Shown piece by piece: positions 25,998-37,100 of a stretch of DNA of 64,000 nucleotides. The position numbers and the translations under genes are program-made. The stretch is from the NCBI GenBank assembly GCA_035582835.1, contig JAYKAV010002780.1, positions 182,153 through 246,152 on the forward strand, given 5' to 3'. The notes beneath the pieces are model-generated. The model made no database searches, was not told where the DNA came from, and saw only the letters and a program-made list of their open reading frames with translations. The stretch comes from Phoebastria nigripes. Lineage: Eukaryota; Chordata; Aves; Procellariiformes; Diomedeidae. Every line of letters begins with the position of its first letter. Position 1 is the first letter of the stretch.

Positions 25998-28204
25998 GCT
26001 CCATCCTGCTTCTTTATTTCTCTGCATGCTCCTTTCTGGAAACCTCCTTCCATAGTCTGCACAGCAGCACTAGGATCCAGATAGCCCAGAGGGAAACTTC
26101 CAGCTGGTTTGTGAATGACTGGTCAGAAGTTATGTTTTCAGCTCCACAGTTTGCATGACCCTGTTTGATAGCCTGAGCAGACTTTCAAGGCAGCCCTTGG
26201 AGTCTGAAGGGGTCAGCGTTTGGGGTTCAGATCAAGCTGAAGTGGTGTCCTCAAGGCATACCTCCCAACAAGACACAGAGGAGCTATTTGACGCCTACTT
26301 TCTGCCTTCACAAAGTACTACTTAATGGCTGGAGGATTGGTGTGTCAGTGAGCTGTGCCTGAATCTTTGTCGAGAATATCTTGAAATACCCACCTTCATC
26401 TTAACAAACAGCTCTTAGTGAGTTACTGGGAACAGACCATGTGTGGAGAAGAGGAAGTGATCAGGCTTCTTTGAAATGTGCTGCCCTCATAAAGTCCACA
26501 GCCAAGGGTCGGTCTACTTCCCATGGCCAAAGGCAGTAGGAAGGGGGCGATGGTACTGGGACTGTCCCAGCCCCCAAAGCAAGGTCAGCTGTGCTCAGGG
26601 AGGGTGAGCTCTGTGGTAAATCGGTCCTTGCTGCTCTTGTAGCCCTAATCCACCAGTCTTCTCCAGCCCAGAGCTCTGCTCCAATGCTTTCCAACCCAGA
26701 GGGCTGCTTTGTCACTCCTTTATACTTCTCATCCATCTTGTGTTCCACATTCCCTGCCATCTCACTCCACCTTATTCCAGGTTTCCTTTCACCCAAGCCC
26801 TTAATCCTGCCCTATATTTATTTGCATTTACCCCCCTCACATCACTGTTGCCACTACTTTTTCTTGGATCGCTGTGCCTGATCACGCCCAGTCCCGCAGT
26901 CAGCTTCCCCCAGAGGCATGCAGTGCCTGGCTCCTGTAGCTTGGATTTTGAAAACACAGGTACGTTTTGCATCCCAGAAAAGGCCAAATCTAGGATTCTG
27001 AAGGCAGAAAATAGGGCATTTGGCGGTAACTATATGGCAGCATTTTCTTGGTACTGGGAAGGCCTTTAAGACCTTGACATTGTATTGGCAAAAGTCAGAA
27101 ATGGTTCGTCCTGATACTTTTGGGGTTTTTATGCTGTTTGCATGGAACATAACGATACAGCCCAAATAGGCATGTCGGGCTAGAAGTCTGCTCACTTGGG
27201 TATATGGGACAGGAGTAGGGGGAGTATAATGTTACAATGTTATGTATGGACAGCACATCTTAAAGAACCACAGCTTCTTGGAGTGATGTTTCTTTCCTTC
27301 TGCTTACAGAAAAAAATGGGAATTGTGTTGAAATGTATTGAAATGGAAGAGACTACAAATAAAATACACGTCAATCTGTAAGCTAATATGATCAGTTGAG
27401 GCAACTTTGTATATTGCTACATATTTTCCAGCAAAGTAAATACATGTACTGAAGTGCCAGTAGGCATTTGCATTTTTGACATTTGTTTCTCATAATTTTA
27501 AGGTAATTATTTGAATGTGAAATTCAAAGATGATAATTGCACTGTGAAACTGTCACCACTTTTTCATAGGCTGGTATTGATTTTGGCCAATTACAGGTGA
27601 TGTCCAGCTGTTAGCAGGGTTAGGTGTTGAGTACCGCTGATGGTGTTTTGAGAATAGAACTGTGCAAATGTGAAATGGAAGACTGACATTTTAAAAGAGG
27701 GCATTGGAATAAGGAAACGTAAGTGCTTATAACCAAACCTGCCTACTATTGGAAAGTCTTCAAAGGCAAAGGGTAATTAGTTGAGAGCATTAGGAGAGAA
27801 CATCTGTATTGATTTAGACATGTTGAAGTTTATGGTATAAAGTTAATTTTAGGTACTTAAAAAATGCAGCCTGGTGTTACGGTAAAGAAGAACTATAACA
27901 ATGACTATGTATAATTTGAACTTTCTGATAGGTGAGGAGTACATCTTAATGGTAATTTAGAGATCAGTCATGCTGAGTTCCTATGGGTGAGATGGAGATT
28001 GGCACATACTCCTCTATCTCACCTCCCTCCTCGATGGCACATCATTTTTTTNATACTGCCACTGGTGACTACTGAGGGAGCGGTAACGCTCTTGCAGTAG
28101 CTTGGCCTATCTAGAGCCTCAGCAGTGACTCTTGCTGCAATCTGCTTACCTTTCCAGACTCTTCTGTGTGAGCTCAGTCTCTGAAATATGGAGATTATGC
28201 TGAT

Positions 28205-28865
28205 ATCATAGAATCATAGAATGGTTTGGGTTGGGAGGGACCTTAAACATCACCTAGTTCCAACCCCCCTGCCATGGGCAGGGATACCTTCCACTAGATC
28301 AGGTTACTCAAAGAGCCTTATCCAACCTGGCCTTGAACACTTCCAGGGATGGGGCATCCATGACTTATCTGGGCAACCTGTTCCAGTGTCTCACCACCCT
28401 CTTTCAGTTTAAAACAGTTACCCCTTGTCCTATTGCTGCAATCCCTGACAAAGAGTCCCTCCCCATCTCTCCTGTAGGCCCCCTTTAAGTACTGGAAGGC
28501 NGCTATAATGTCTCCTTGGAGCCTTCTCTTCTCTAGGCTAAGCAACCCCAACTCTCTTAGCCTGTCCTCATATGGGAGGTGCTCCAGCCCTCTGAGTATT
28601 TTCATGGCCCTCCTCTGGACCTGCTCAAGCAGGTCCATGTCTTTCTTATGCTGGGGGCCACAGAATTGGACNCAGTACTCCAGGTGGGGTCTCACGAGAG
28701 CGGAGCAGAGGGGCAGAACCACCTCCCTCAACCTGCTGGCCATACTTCTTTTGATGCAGCCCAGGATACGGTTGGCTTTCTGGGCTGCCAGCGTACATTG
28801 CCAGCTCATATTCAGTTTTTCATCCACCAATACCCCCAAGTCCTTCTCTGCAGGGCTGCTCTCAA
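28205..28865 (-). mobile_element. CR1 LINE, 5'-truncated, minus strand
   Basis: The + strand begins ATCATAGAATCATAGAATGG, the reverse complement of a CR1 3' terminus, followed by the GGTTTGGGTTGGGAGGGACC block. On the minus strand the ORF2 C-terminal region is open from 28839 down to about 28390, reading [20 protein letters not shown], then [48 protein letters not shown] and [17 protein letters not shown]. The wording differs from the two + strand young copies, so it is a different CR1 subfamily. Ns at 28501 and 28672 fall inside the reading frame. It lacks the endonuclease and RT catalytic core. Confidence 0.95.
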
Positions 28866-30926
28866 AGAGAGCTCAAGAAAGATCCTGACGTAAAAGAGTT
28901 TATACTAGTCATGAGATTTGAAATTTTTTTAATTGCTCAGACCGTTTAGGGGGAGAAGAAACAAGTATTTCAGGGCATTAAATTATGATCATATTGGGAT
29001 GTTCATTTCAACCTCATGGAGTGCTTATATGGAAACTGACTGGCTTTGCATGTTGATGATATAATTTTGAACTTCAGAACTCGAGAGGAATCTTGAAAGC
29101 TAAAGAAACAAAGAATGTGACCTTTTATTTAAGCAAGGGAGAGTTACAAATAACTCTCCATTCCCTAAAAATTTTCCTAACATTGCATTGAATTAACATT
29201 GCCTTGTTGAAGTGACTTGTGAATACAAATAAAAAATTATAAGTAAAATACTTTTCAGCCAAGGCAGTGAAAGGTCAATAAATAGTAATAAGCTTGTACT
29301 TCTATGTCAGTATCAGTCTTATTAAGGAAGGCAATTCTTGCAGTACGTTTGCAGGTTTTGAGTGCACATCAGTGATGGCAAACTAAACAGTATAAACTGC
29401 TGTGTGGTCTTCTGGAAAGATTAATCTTAAGATTCCCTAGATGTTCGTTACTTCTAACTAAAGCCATCCTAAAGACTCAGATTTTTAACGGTCCTACATT
29501 TCTATCTGGTAAAGAAAACAACGGGAAGAAGAATAACCATGTGGGAATAATCACACTGTATGTCTTCTCTTTTTTTAGGTCCCTTACTAGAAATACAGCT
29601 AGTGGATTTTGTTTTTTTTTTTTCTTTTCTGCCTTGCAAAAATTATGTGCAGTTCTTTTTAAGAATACTTTTTTTGCTTTAAGGTGCCCCTCCCTCAAAT
29701 ATGGTCACATACCCTGAATCCTTTTTACAGATTCTCTTTTAAGCTTTTCCTCTGATTACTTCCCGTATGTTTCTTTTCATTTAGAAAACCCTTAAATATT
29801 TTCCAAGTTTGCCTTACAGTCCTAGGAGAAGATTTGATGAACATGCTGGCTTTTTCAGCTCTGAAGACCTGCATTCTGAATGAATTTGACTTATTGTAAC
29901 TGAAAAAGAGTTTGTTGTGCTCATCCTGACTTCCCTATGTCAATACTGCAGAACCACTGCAAAACAGTACCAGTCTTCCCGAGAGAGTCAGGCACACTGA
30001 TGGGCAAAGGGAGGAAGCCACTTGCCTGTCTGTACTGTGACTGGTCTGCTCTGATCCTTACTGGTCTTTCCTTCCTTTGGGTATTTCTGTCACTGCCCAG
30101 GAAATTTTTGTATGCAGTATCTAAATACAAAAGGATTTTTGAAGATGATAAACAGTTCAACACCACTTCTTACNTTTGTTTTATCTATGTGAATGTTTCA
30201 ACTTTGCCATTTTGCCAAGTTCCACCAATTCCCACTGTTGGTGAACCAGTTTAAGGTCATATAGATCATATTGTTGACTGAACTGTTGGGAAGAATCAAA
30301 ATCATGCTAAGATGTGTGCATTGTNTGAACTGAAGGTCAAAACAATGATTTACTACTGTCTAAGCTTCTGGTTTTTTTATGAAAATAGGCCTGGAGATGG
30401 TGAGATATTAGTTAGAAAATGACAACCAGTTTATATATAGAAAAAAAATGTAACTCACTATGAATTAAAAGTATATAAAGAAAGAAACATCTCAGTGTCA
30501 GACATGAGCAGAATGATGCCTACATTCCTACTTATTTTCTGTTTATTTCTAGTTAGGGGGGAAATTTAATCCGTATGTGAGGCCTCATTGCTAATGGAAA
30601 TGGGATATAAAATTAAAGGAAAATACAAAATAGCAAGCACTTTATGAAAATTTGGAGCTAGTGAAGAGTATGATGGGTTTTGAATGTCCCTTTTAGTCAA
30701 AACAGAAACTCTGTCAATGGTTTGTCATTGAAGAGTTCTCCTTATGGGATGTCTGTGCTTCAGTGCAACACTTTTGGAGCCTCCGAACTGGAGGGGATGA
30801 CCACTGTGCCTTTGCTTAGCAAAGAGGAACATCGTGGTTGTCCAGTTTGAACAGCACAGTGCTCTCCTAACCTTTTCACTGGCCAGTGATGTTCTTGTCT
30901 GCTTGTTGATAGCAGTGGCACCCTAA

Positions 30927-31576
30927 TTGGGGAAGAGTGGCTGGAAAGCTGCCTGGCGGAAAAGGACCTGGGGGTGCTGGTTGACAGCCAGCTGAATATG
31001 AGCCAGCAGTGTGCCCAGGTGGCCAAGAAGACCAACGGCATCCTGGCCTGTATCAGAAATAGCNNNNNNNNNNNNNNNNNNNNNNNNNNNNNNNNNNNNN
31101 NNNNNNNNNNNNNNNNNNNNNNNNNNNNNNNNNNNNNNNNNNNNNNNNNNNNNNNNNNNNNNNNNNNNNNNNNNNNNNNNNNNNNNNNNNNNNNNNNNNN
31201 NNNNNNNNNNNNNNNNNNNNNNNNNNNNNNNNNNNNNNNNNNNNNNNNNNNNNNNNNNNNNNNNNNNNNNNNNNNNNNNNNNNNNNNNNNNNNNNNNNNN
31301 NNNNNNNNNNNNNNNNNNNNNNNNNNNNNNNNNNNNNNNNNNNNNNNNNNNNNNNNNNNNNNNNNNNNNNNNNNNNNNNNNNNNNNNNGAAAGAGTGGTT
31401 AAGCATTGGAAGAGGCTGCCCAGGGAAGTGGTGGAGTCACCATCCCTGGAAGTATTTAAAAGACGTGTAGATGAGGCGCTTAGGGACATGGTTTAGTGGG
31501 CATGGCGGTGTTGGGTTGACGGTTGGACTTGATGATCTTAGAGATCTTTTCCAACCTTAATGATTCTATGATTCTA
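30927..31576 (+). mobile_element. CR1 LINE interrupted by assembly gap
   Basis: The left flank (30927-31063) reads GAAGAGTGGCTGGAAAGCTG and [20 protein letters not shown], nearly identical to 11918-12054 of the other young copy. The right flank (31389-31576) reads [20 protein letters not shown] and ends in AATGATTCTATGATTCTA. The middle is unknown. It belongs to the same subfamily as the 11.85-kb element and has the same orientation. Confidence 0.93.
31064..31388. other. Assembly gap (325 N)
   Basis: A continuous run of 325 N inside a CR1 element. The paralogous interval of the 11.85-kb CR1 copy is about 384 nt, so the true missing sequence may be close to that if this copy has no internal deletion. 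Confidence 0.98.
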
Positions 31577-32286
31577 TAATGCTCCTCTGGGATTTGGAAT
31601 TTGTATAGTAATAACATTGACTTGCACGGTATCTGCAGAAATCAAACTAACTCTTTTCCAGAAGTACCAACGGCCATTTGAGTCAACTTATCCCACTATC
31701 CCTCTGGATCTTGGTGGTGTACGCAACGACTTTATAAAGAGTTGAAGAGAACAGCAGGCACAAACTACATCTGGGGCTCTTTTTNTTTAGGAAGCCATTA
31801 GACAATATTGCAGAGATTCTCTATTATTTCTTTACTTGTAGTGATGTCATTTTTGTATTACTGTGCATACTTTTATTTGTCCTAATCTGTTTTAACTCTT
31901 AGGCCTGCTGCTCTGAATGTGTGTTTACTAATCTTTTCTCTTGCTGTCCCTTTGACTCTAATGGTCTCTAATAAATAGAAAAGGCACATACCTGCTATTC
32001 TTCCATGTTACTGAGTGACATCCATCACAAAGAAGCCTGTGAAATTATTTTGTTGAAGAGCTGCTTGCACCATAAACACAAATNACCGGTGTGCATCCAT
32101 CTTTAATGCGTGTCTTTCCTTTTTTACAGTAGTTCAAATAGAATTGTGTAATCAGCTTTGCAAAGGTAGCTCTTGCTATCATAATGAAGCTTGTTACCCT
32201 GCTAGGGTTCAGTAACAACTATCAGAGATGCAAAAAAACTTATGGATGTAAAGTGATATCTTAAAAGATTTTTTTCATTTTTTTAG

Positions 32287-32353
32287 GCTACTCACCCAGA
32301 ATGTTGGTCTTCTTTATGTTGGAAACTTTGACAGACCTTTTGCACAAATTAAG
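32287..32353 (+). CDS. RNGTT: RNGTT coding exon (67 nt, start of OB-fold)
   Basis: This short exon completes the split Gly codon and encodes LLTQNVGLLYVGNFDRPFAQIK, about residues 480-502 of the capping enzyme. This is the stretch that leads from the nucleotidyltransferase core into the C-terminal OB-fold. The acceptor is TTTTTTTAG (to 32286). The donor reads AAG|GTACGA, which departs from GTRAGT at positions +4 and +6. Its 67-nt length is not a multiple of three, and it sits between introns of 30,590 and 28,200 nt, so its recognition depends on local signals. An 11-G run starts 15 nt downstream of the donor. Phase and sequence join both neighbouring exons without any adjustment. Confidence 0.95.
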
Positions 32354-32613
32354 GTACGATTAATAAGCGGGGGGGGGGGAGGTGGCTATTTAAATGTTTT
32401 AATTTCTGTATGATTTAAGTCTTGATTTAGAGAACTTCAAGTTATCAATACAGATTCAGGAAAAATAATGGGAAATAGTGATACTTTGGTGATGTTTACC
32501 ATATTCTGGGTTTGCTTCTAGTTACATCTGTGTACTTAACTTGTCAAAGAAGTTTAGTTTTTCCTATCATCTTTTGATTTATTTTGACTTTGGTTTAATT
32601 ATCAGAAGGAAAA

Positions 32614-32726
32614 TGTTTTGTTTTGTTGTTTTGTTTTGTTGTTTTTTTGGGGTTTTTTTGGTTGGTTGGTTGGTTTTTTTGTTGGTGGTTTTTTTTTTTT
32701 TTTTGTTTTTTTTTTTTTTTTTTTGT
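32614..32726. repeat. T-rich / GGTT low-complexity tract
   Basis: TTTTG and TTGTT units are followed by GGGG(T)7, (GGTT)n and long T runs broken by single G. It ends TTTTGTAG|GT at 32721-32730, which mimics a strong 3' splice site 375 nt after the real donor. Confidence 0.9.
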
Positions 32727-34100
32727 AGGTTACCTTGTCAGTACCATTTTGAAACAAAGCCACTTTTGGAACTCTGTAATTCTTTAAGTGATCCGTGACA
32801 GGGAAGACACTGCAGTAAAAAGTGCAGATTGTTTTCCCAGTATTATTAGGTTTATTATGAAAGACTCATANAATCGCTGGAAAATCATTTGTCTTTTATG
32901 ACTTACTGTTTCTTTTCCTTCAGTTGAACTATAGTAGTTTCGCATTTCTAATTGCCAGTTGCTAATTAGTTATTGTCATGTCACTTGCAAACAAAAATGT
33001 TTTACAAGAATATGTGGACTGATTTTGATGAGTTTCATTGGGATTTTTCTTAGGACAAAGAGAGGGAAGCATTAGCATGTCAATCATTACACAGGGATGC
33101 GGAAACGTGGTATCTGTTTTAGAATGCTGAAATGTTCCCATATCCCATATGATACCTGTAATTACTATATATTCTGCACTCTTGGCAGCGTTGTTTCCTC
33201 CATTGTGAGCACACGCTTGTGCCTCTCAGAATTTTAAAAGCCTTGGTTTTGTTTTACGTCAAAATGAAACTTAATTTCTAAAAATCAGATGTGTTCCTTT
33301 GCCATCCCTAATTACATTACTAAAGAACGGTATTCCCAACTGTATGTAGCTAATACTTGCTTTTTCTAACTTAAACCTTAGTACTGTTTTAAAATTACTT
33401 TAAAAGAACAGATGCATGCTTTTCATCTTCCCTGTTCCTTTTCTTCCATCTCCCCAGTTTCTACGTGTATATTATTCAGTTTCGTTCAAAATCAAACAAT
33501 TTAGATGTTTCTTGCATGAAACCTTGTGTTGAAAGAAGTTTCATCACAACCAACCTTGTATATTTTTGGTGCTAACCCTTAAGAATATTGCTTGTTTAAA
33601 TGCTTTGTAAAAGTTCTCTCGCACTGTTCTCCCCTTTCAAATGAGGCCCCATTCCCACCCTCGCCTGCCCCATCCATTTCTAATAATAGGCAGCAAAATG
33701 GGGAGGTTTTCCCCATGGCTGGGAAGAGTTTGTAAGTTCACTGGGTGGATTTGAGAGAAGCAGTGTATACTGCACTCGTTTTCAGCTGCTTGCAGTCAGC
33801 AGTGGTACTCCTCCCATCACTTGCGGCCAGGGAGAGGCCCTTCTGCTCACAAGACGGCTGCAAAGCAGATGCTGTGCAGGATCGAACTGCAGGACTGAGT
33901 ATCATATCACTAGCAAATGCTTAGGGAAAGACTGCAAAACCAGGATGAATACAAAGTACGCAGCTGGGTTCCTGCAAGTTGCATGCAGGGCCTTCTCTGC
34001 TAGAAGTTGTATCTGCATCCTGGTGCTTAACAGACTCAGTTGGACCTTCCTCCCTGAATGTGCCTAAGCAATTTTCCACTAAATTTTCAACATACAAAGG

Positions 34101-34178
34101 CTATCACTATATACTACATATACTAGGCTATCACTGTGAGTTAAGGTATCAACATACTATCACTGTGAGTTAAGGTAT
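34101..34178. repeat. 29-nt tandem repeat, two good copies plus a partial one
   Basis: CTATCACTGTGAGTTAAGGT occurs at 34128 and again at 34157 (period 29). A diverged CTATCACTATATACTACATA precedes them at 34101. Confidence 0.85.
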
Positions 34179-37100
34179 TTTATTTCTTTTAAACCTGTTG
34201 CCTAATAATTCATTTTGGTTCAACCTAGGCCTTATGTCAGGAGAAAGGTGAGCAGTCATTCTCTATTCCTGACTTTATCTTCTCTTCCACATTACCCCAA
34301 TCTTGCATCTTCCAAGCTACAAAAACTTAATCTATTTCATTGCTCCCTGTATCCAACCATTCAGTATCTCCAATCAACACCGTTTTTGTTCTTTGTACCC
34401 TTCTGTATTTCTACTGTTGCCTTTTTTAAGGTAGGGAATGGCACAATATTCAAGATATGGGCACAATAATGTTTTCTGTTCTGTTTGCTGTTCTTACCTT
34501 ATATGTGGTACAATGCTTGATAAATATCTGACATACATTTGAGTAGGTTAATATCAGACTTTCTGGTAATATGTCACTGGTGTAGTCTCATCCTAAATGT
34601 TGTGTTTGCCACAGAATAGGTAATGTGGATATTCAAAATAACTTCCAGTTACTACCTAGGAGAAACAAAGCTTATTATCCACTAAATTACTGTAGATTAC
34701 ATAGACATGTTTGAATAAGCTAATTCCACAAGCTGTACTCTGTAAAACATAACTTTTATTTTTAGAGCTATAGGCATATATACGGGCCTATATTTGCACA
34801 CCGTTGCTTTGTTTTGTTTCTGATGGCTAAAGGTAATCCTGAAATGGTAAGCTAATTTGTCTCAGGGTCATCTCTTCTGTGCCTTGTATTATTAGTTGCA
34901 ACTGGGAAATGGCGTACAGTTAACAAAAACAATAAGCTTTTTTAATTGAGGCTTCTATCTGATTGCTTGGAGATTCTAGAAGGATGTTGGCTGCATGACA
35001 GCAGGAGGAACTGGTATAGAGTGATGGGGTCGCAACTTTGAAGGATCTTCAGCACCAAAAATGGGGCGTAATAATTCACATTGTGAGTTGGTGCTGCGAA
35101 AAGAAATTTGTGTACCCTGGAGATACACAGTGGTCTTTTGTAACTGTTGACACAAGTTTCTTTCATTCTTCCCTCAGCAGTTCTTCAGGTCTTTCATACG
35201 TGGTTGCTATTGATTCCACCAGTTAAAAGACCTGTGAACCACACTTGGTCCTGGAATATATATAAGGCAGAGTCTTTGTAACCTTTTAGTTCAGATTTGC
35301 TTTTGCTCACTGTGTGATGGATTGGTCTCTCTTGTTATATAAATTACCCACTCATGTTCATTTGCAAACATCCCAAGTATTAGGTATTCTATTAAGATAT
35401 GGCATTTCTTGCCAAACATGTGCATTAAGGAATGCCCCAAACCACTACACTGTTGGTGTAGATTTATTACTCACCATTATTATACAGCAGCACTTCCAAT
35501 GCATTTTAGTGCACTTTCAGTTGGACAAATAGGAATGTTACCAGGCCTTTGAAATATTCATAGTAAACATATAAACTGCCACGCTAGTACTCATAAATTC
35601 ATGTTTCAATTTATGTGCATTTACAAAACTGCAAAGAGAGAAACTCCTTATCAAAGTACCCCTTCCCAAAAGCAAACAAGTATGATTTTCCAGAACTGTG
35701 CAGGAGATAATTGCACCAGTGTCTTTGATGATGAAGACTGTAGATGGCAAGTCTGGGAAAAGAGTTTGAAATACCAGCATCTCTTCTAGGATGATTTTTC
35801 TATGTCATTCTTTCTCATATCAATAATTCATTAATACTTACATATATTAATATTTATAATGTTTCTGAGACATAGATGAACTGGTAAGATTAACCGAAAT
35901 TACCTGATCTTCCTCCTCCTGATTTGCTTTCAGTGGTATCAGTGGTAGTGCTTGATAGATGTTTGATCTCTGTACTTCATTATACAAAAGAAATGTGAAG
36001 CATTCACTCCTCAAGCTTTTGAATCCTGTATCTGGTAGCAGATAGATTAGAAGAAATGGAAAAGAGCGTTTTCCTGGCTAGAGGGATCTGCCTGGAGCTT
36101 TTCCAGTAATGTGCCAGTTCATAGATACTGCAAGATTTTGTATGTTGCTACTTTGGACAGAGTTCATGATACAGAACTTTTAAGTTATTGCACAGTGTTT
36201 GTGATTGCTCTTGTTCTAGGGTAATATTCAGTGAGTTTCTGTAAGTTCAGTGGCTTACAAAAATGATGGCTATTTCAGTTAGCTGCTGAGAGCACTAAAT
36301 TAATTAATGATTTGAAAGTCAAATTTGCTGTGGCAATGAATTCTCATTTTACTTCCAGGGGACTGTTCTTTAAGGTTATATTGAAGGAATGGATTTCATA
36401 GAGGGTAGTTCCTCTTAATAATTTTATTTTGTTTCTAAATGAAATTATTCTAAATTACTGTTTAATTCTAGTGTCTGTTCAAAGGTGTTGTAGAACAGTT
36501 TCACCATACTTTTTGTATCTTTTCCCATTTAAGTAGCTATGTTAGTAGTAGTAGTTACTGTCATGTACTTCTGCATTCATTCAAAGCACTTTGGAGCAAT
36601 TCAAGTGATTTGCAGCTTTCTTTGGATCTTTTGTATTTATTAAGTATCTCTTGGAAACTGGATGAAACGAAAAAGGTTTCTATAAGTGACTATCTTGATC
36701 AGCAAGATAAAGTATTCACATCAGCTGGAATTAACTGGCAAATTTTCTTAAATCTATTTACATTAAATATTGTTATTGTTCTTTTACTAACAATGAAGCT
36801 ATTAAAGCAAGAATTTTGTGTTTATTAGAAGTAACTAAATCCACTGTCCCAGCATACATAATAGTCACCTGATGGAAGGGTATGTTACAGGGTTTTTAAC
36901 CTGTTTACAGAACAAGAAGTCTTCATAACATATATGACACGTTGTTTTTAAAATAAAGATTTGATCAATGTAGATTAGAATGCAAACTTAGCTACACTAT
37001 ATCCAGTAATTATAACTATAAAGAAAATGATATTGCTTAATCAATTTATTAGGATTGAAAGTTTTTGCAGTTTGGTTCCTAGTTGCTTCTGGGATTAGGG

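Larger units (their letters stand above)
1697..32286 (+). other. RNGTT: RNGTT intron, 30.6 kb
   Basis: GT-AG intron between the 101-nt and 67-nt exons. It carries four CR1 copies, one antisense LINE relic, the pre-miRNA-like hairpin and the only sizeable assembly gap; each is listed separately. Stretches without recognised content are 1703-8069 (A-rich runs near 2870, 4890, 5190-5240 and 5661), 9294-11555, 12638-20599, 21641-25912, 25998-28204, 28866-30926 and 31577-32286. Locally higher GC appears at 18.06-18.6 kb and 25.6-26.95 kb. Confidence 0.9.

Noticed and set aside
32727..32730. Use of the poly-T tract AG as the true acceptor of the 67-nt exon or of an extra coding exon
   Set aside because: The protein joins perfectly from 32353 to 60554 without added residues; only a recursive-splicing hypothesis was kept.
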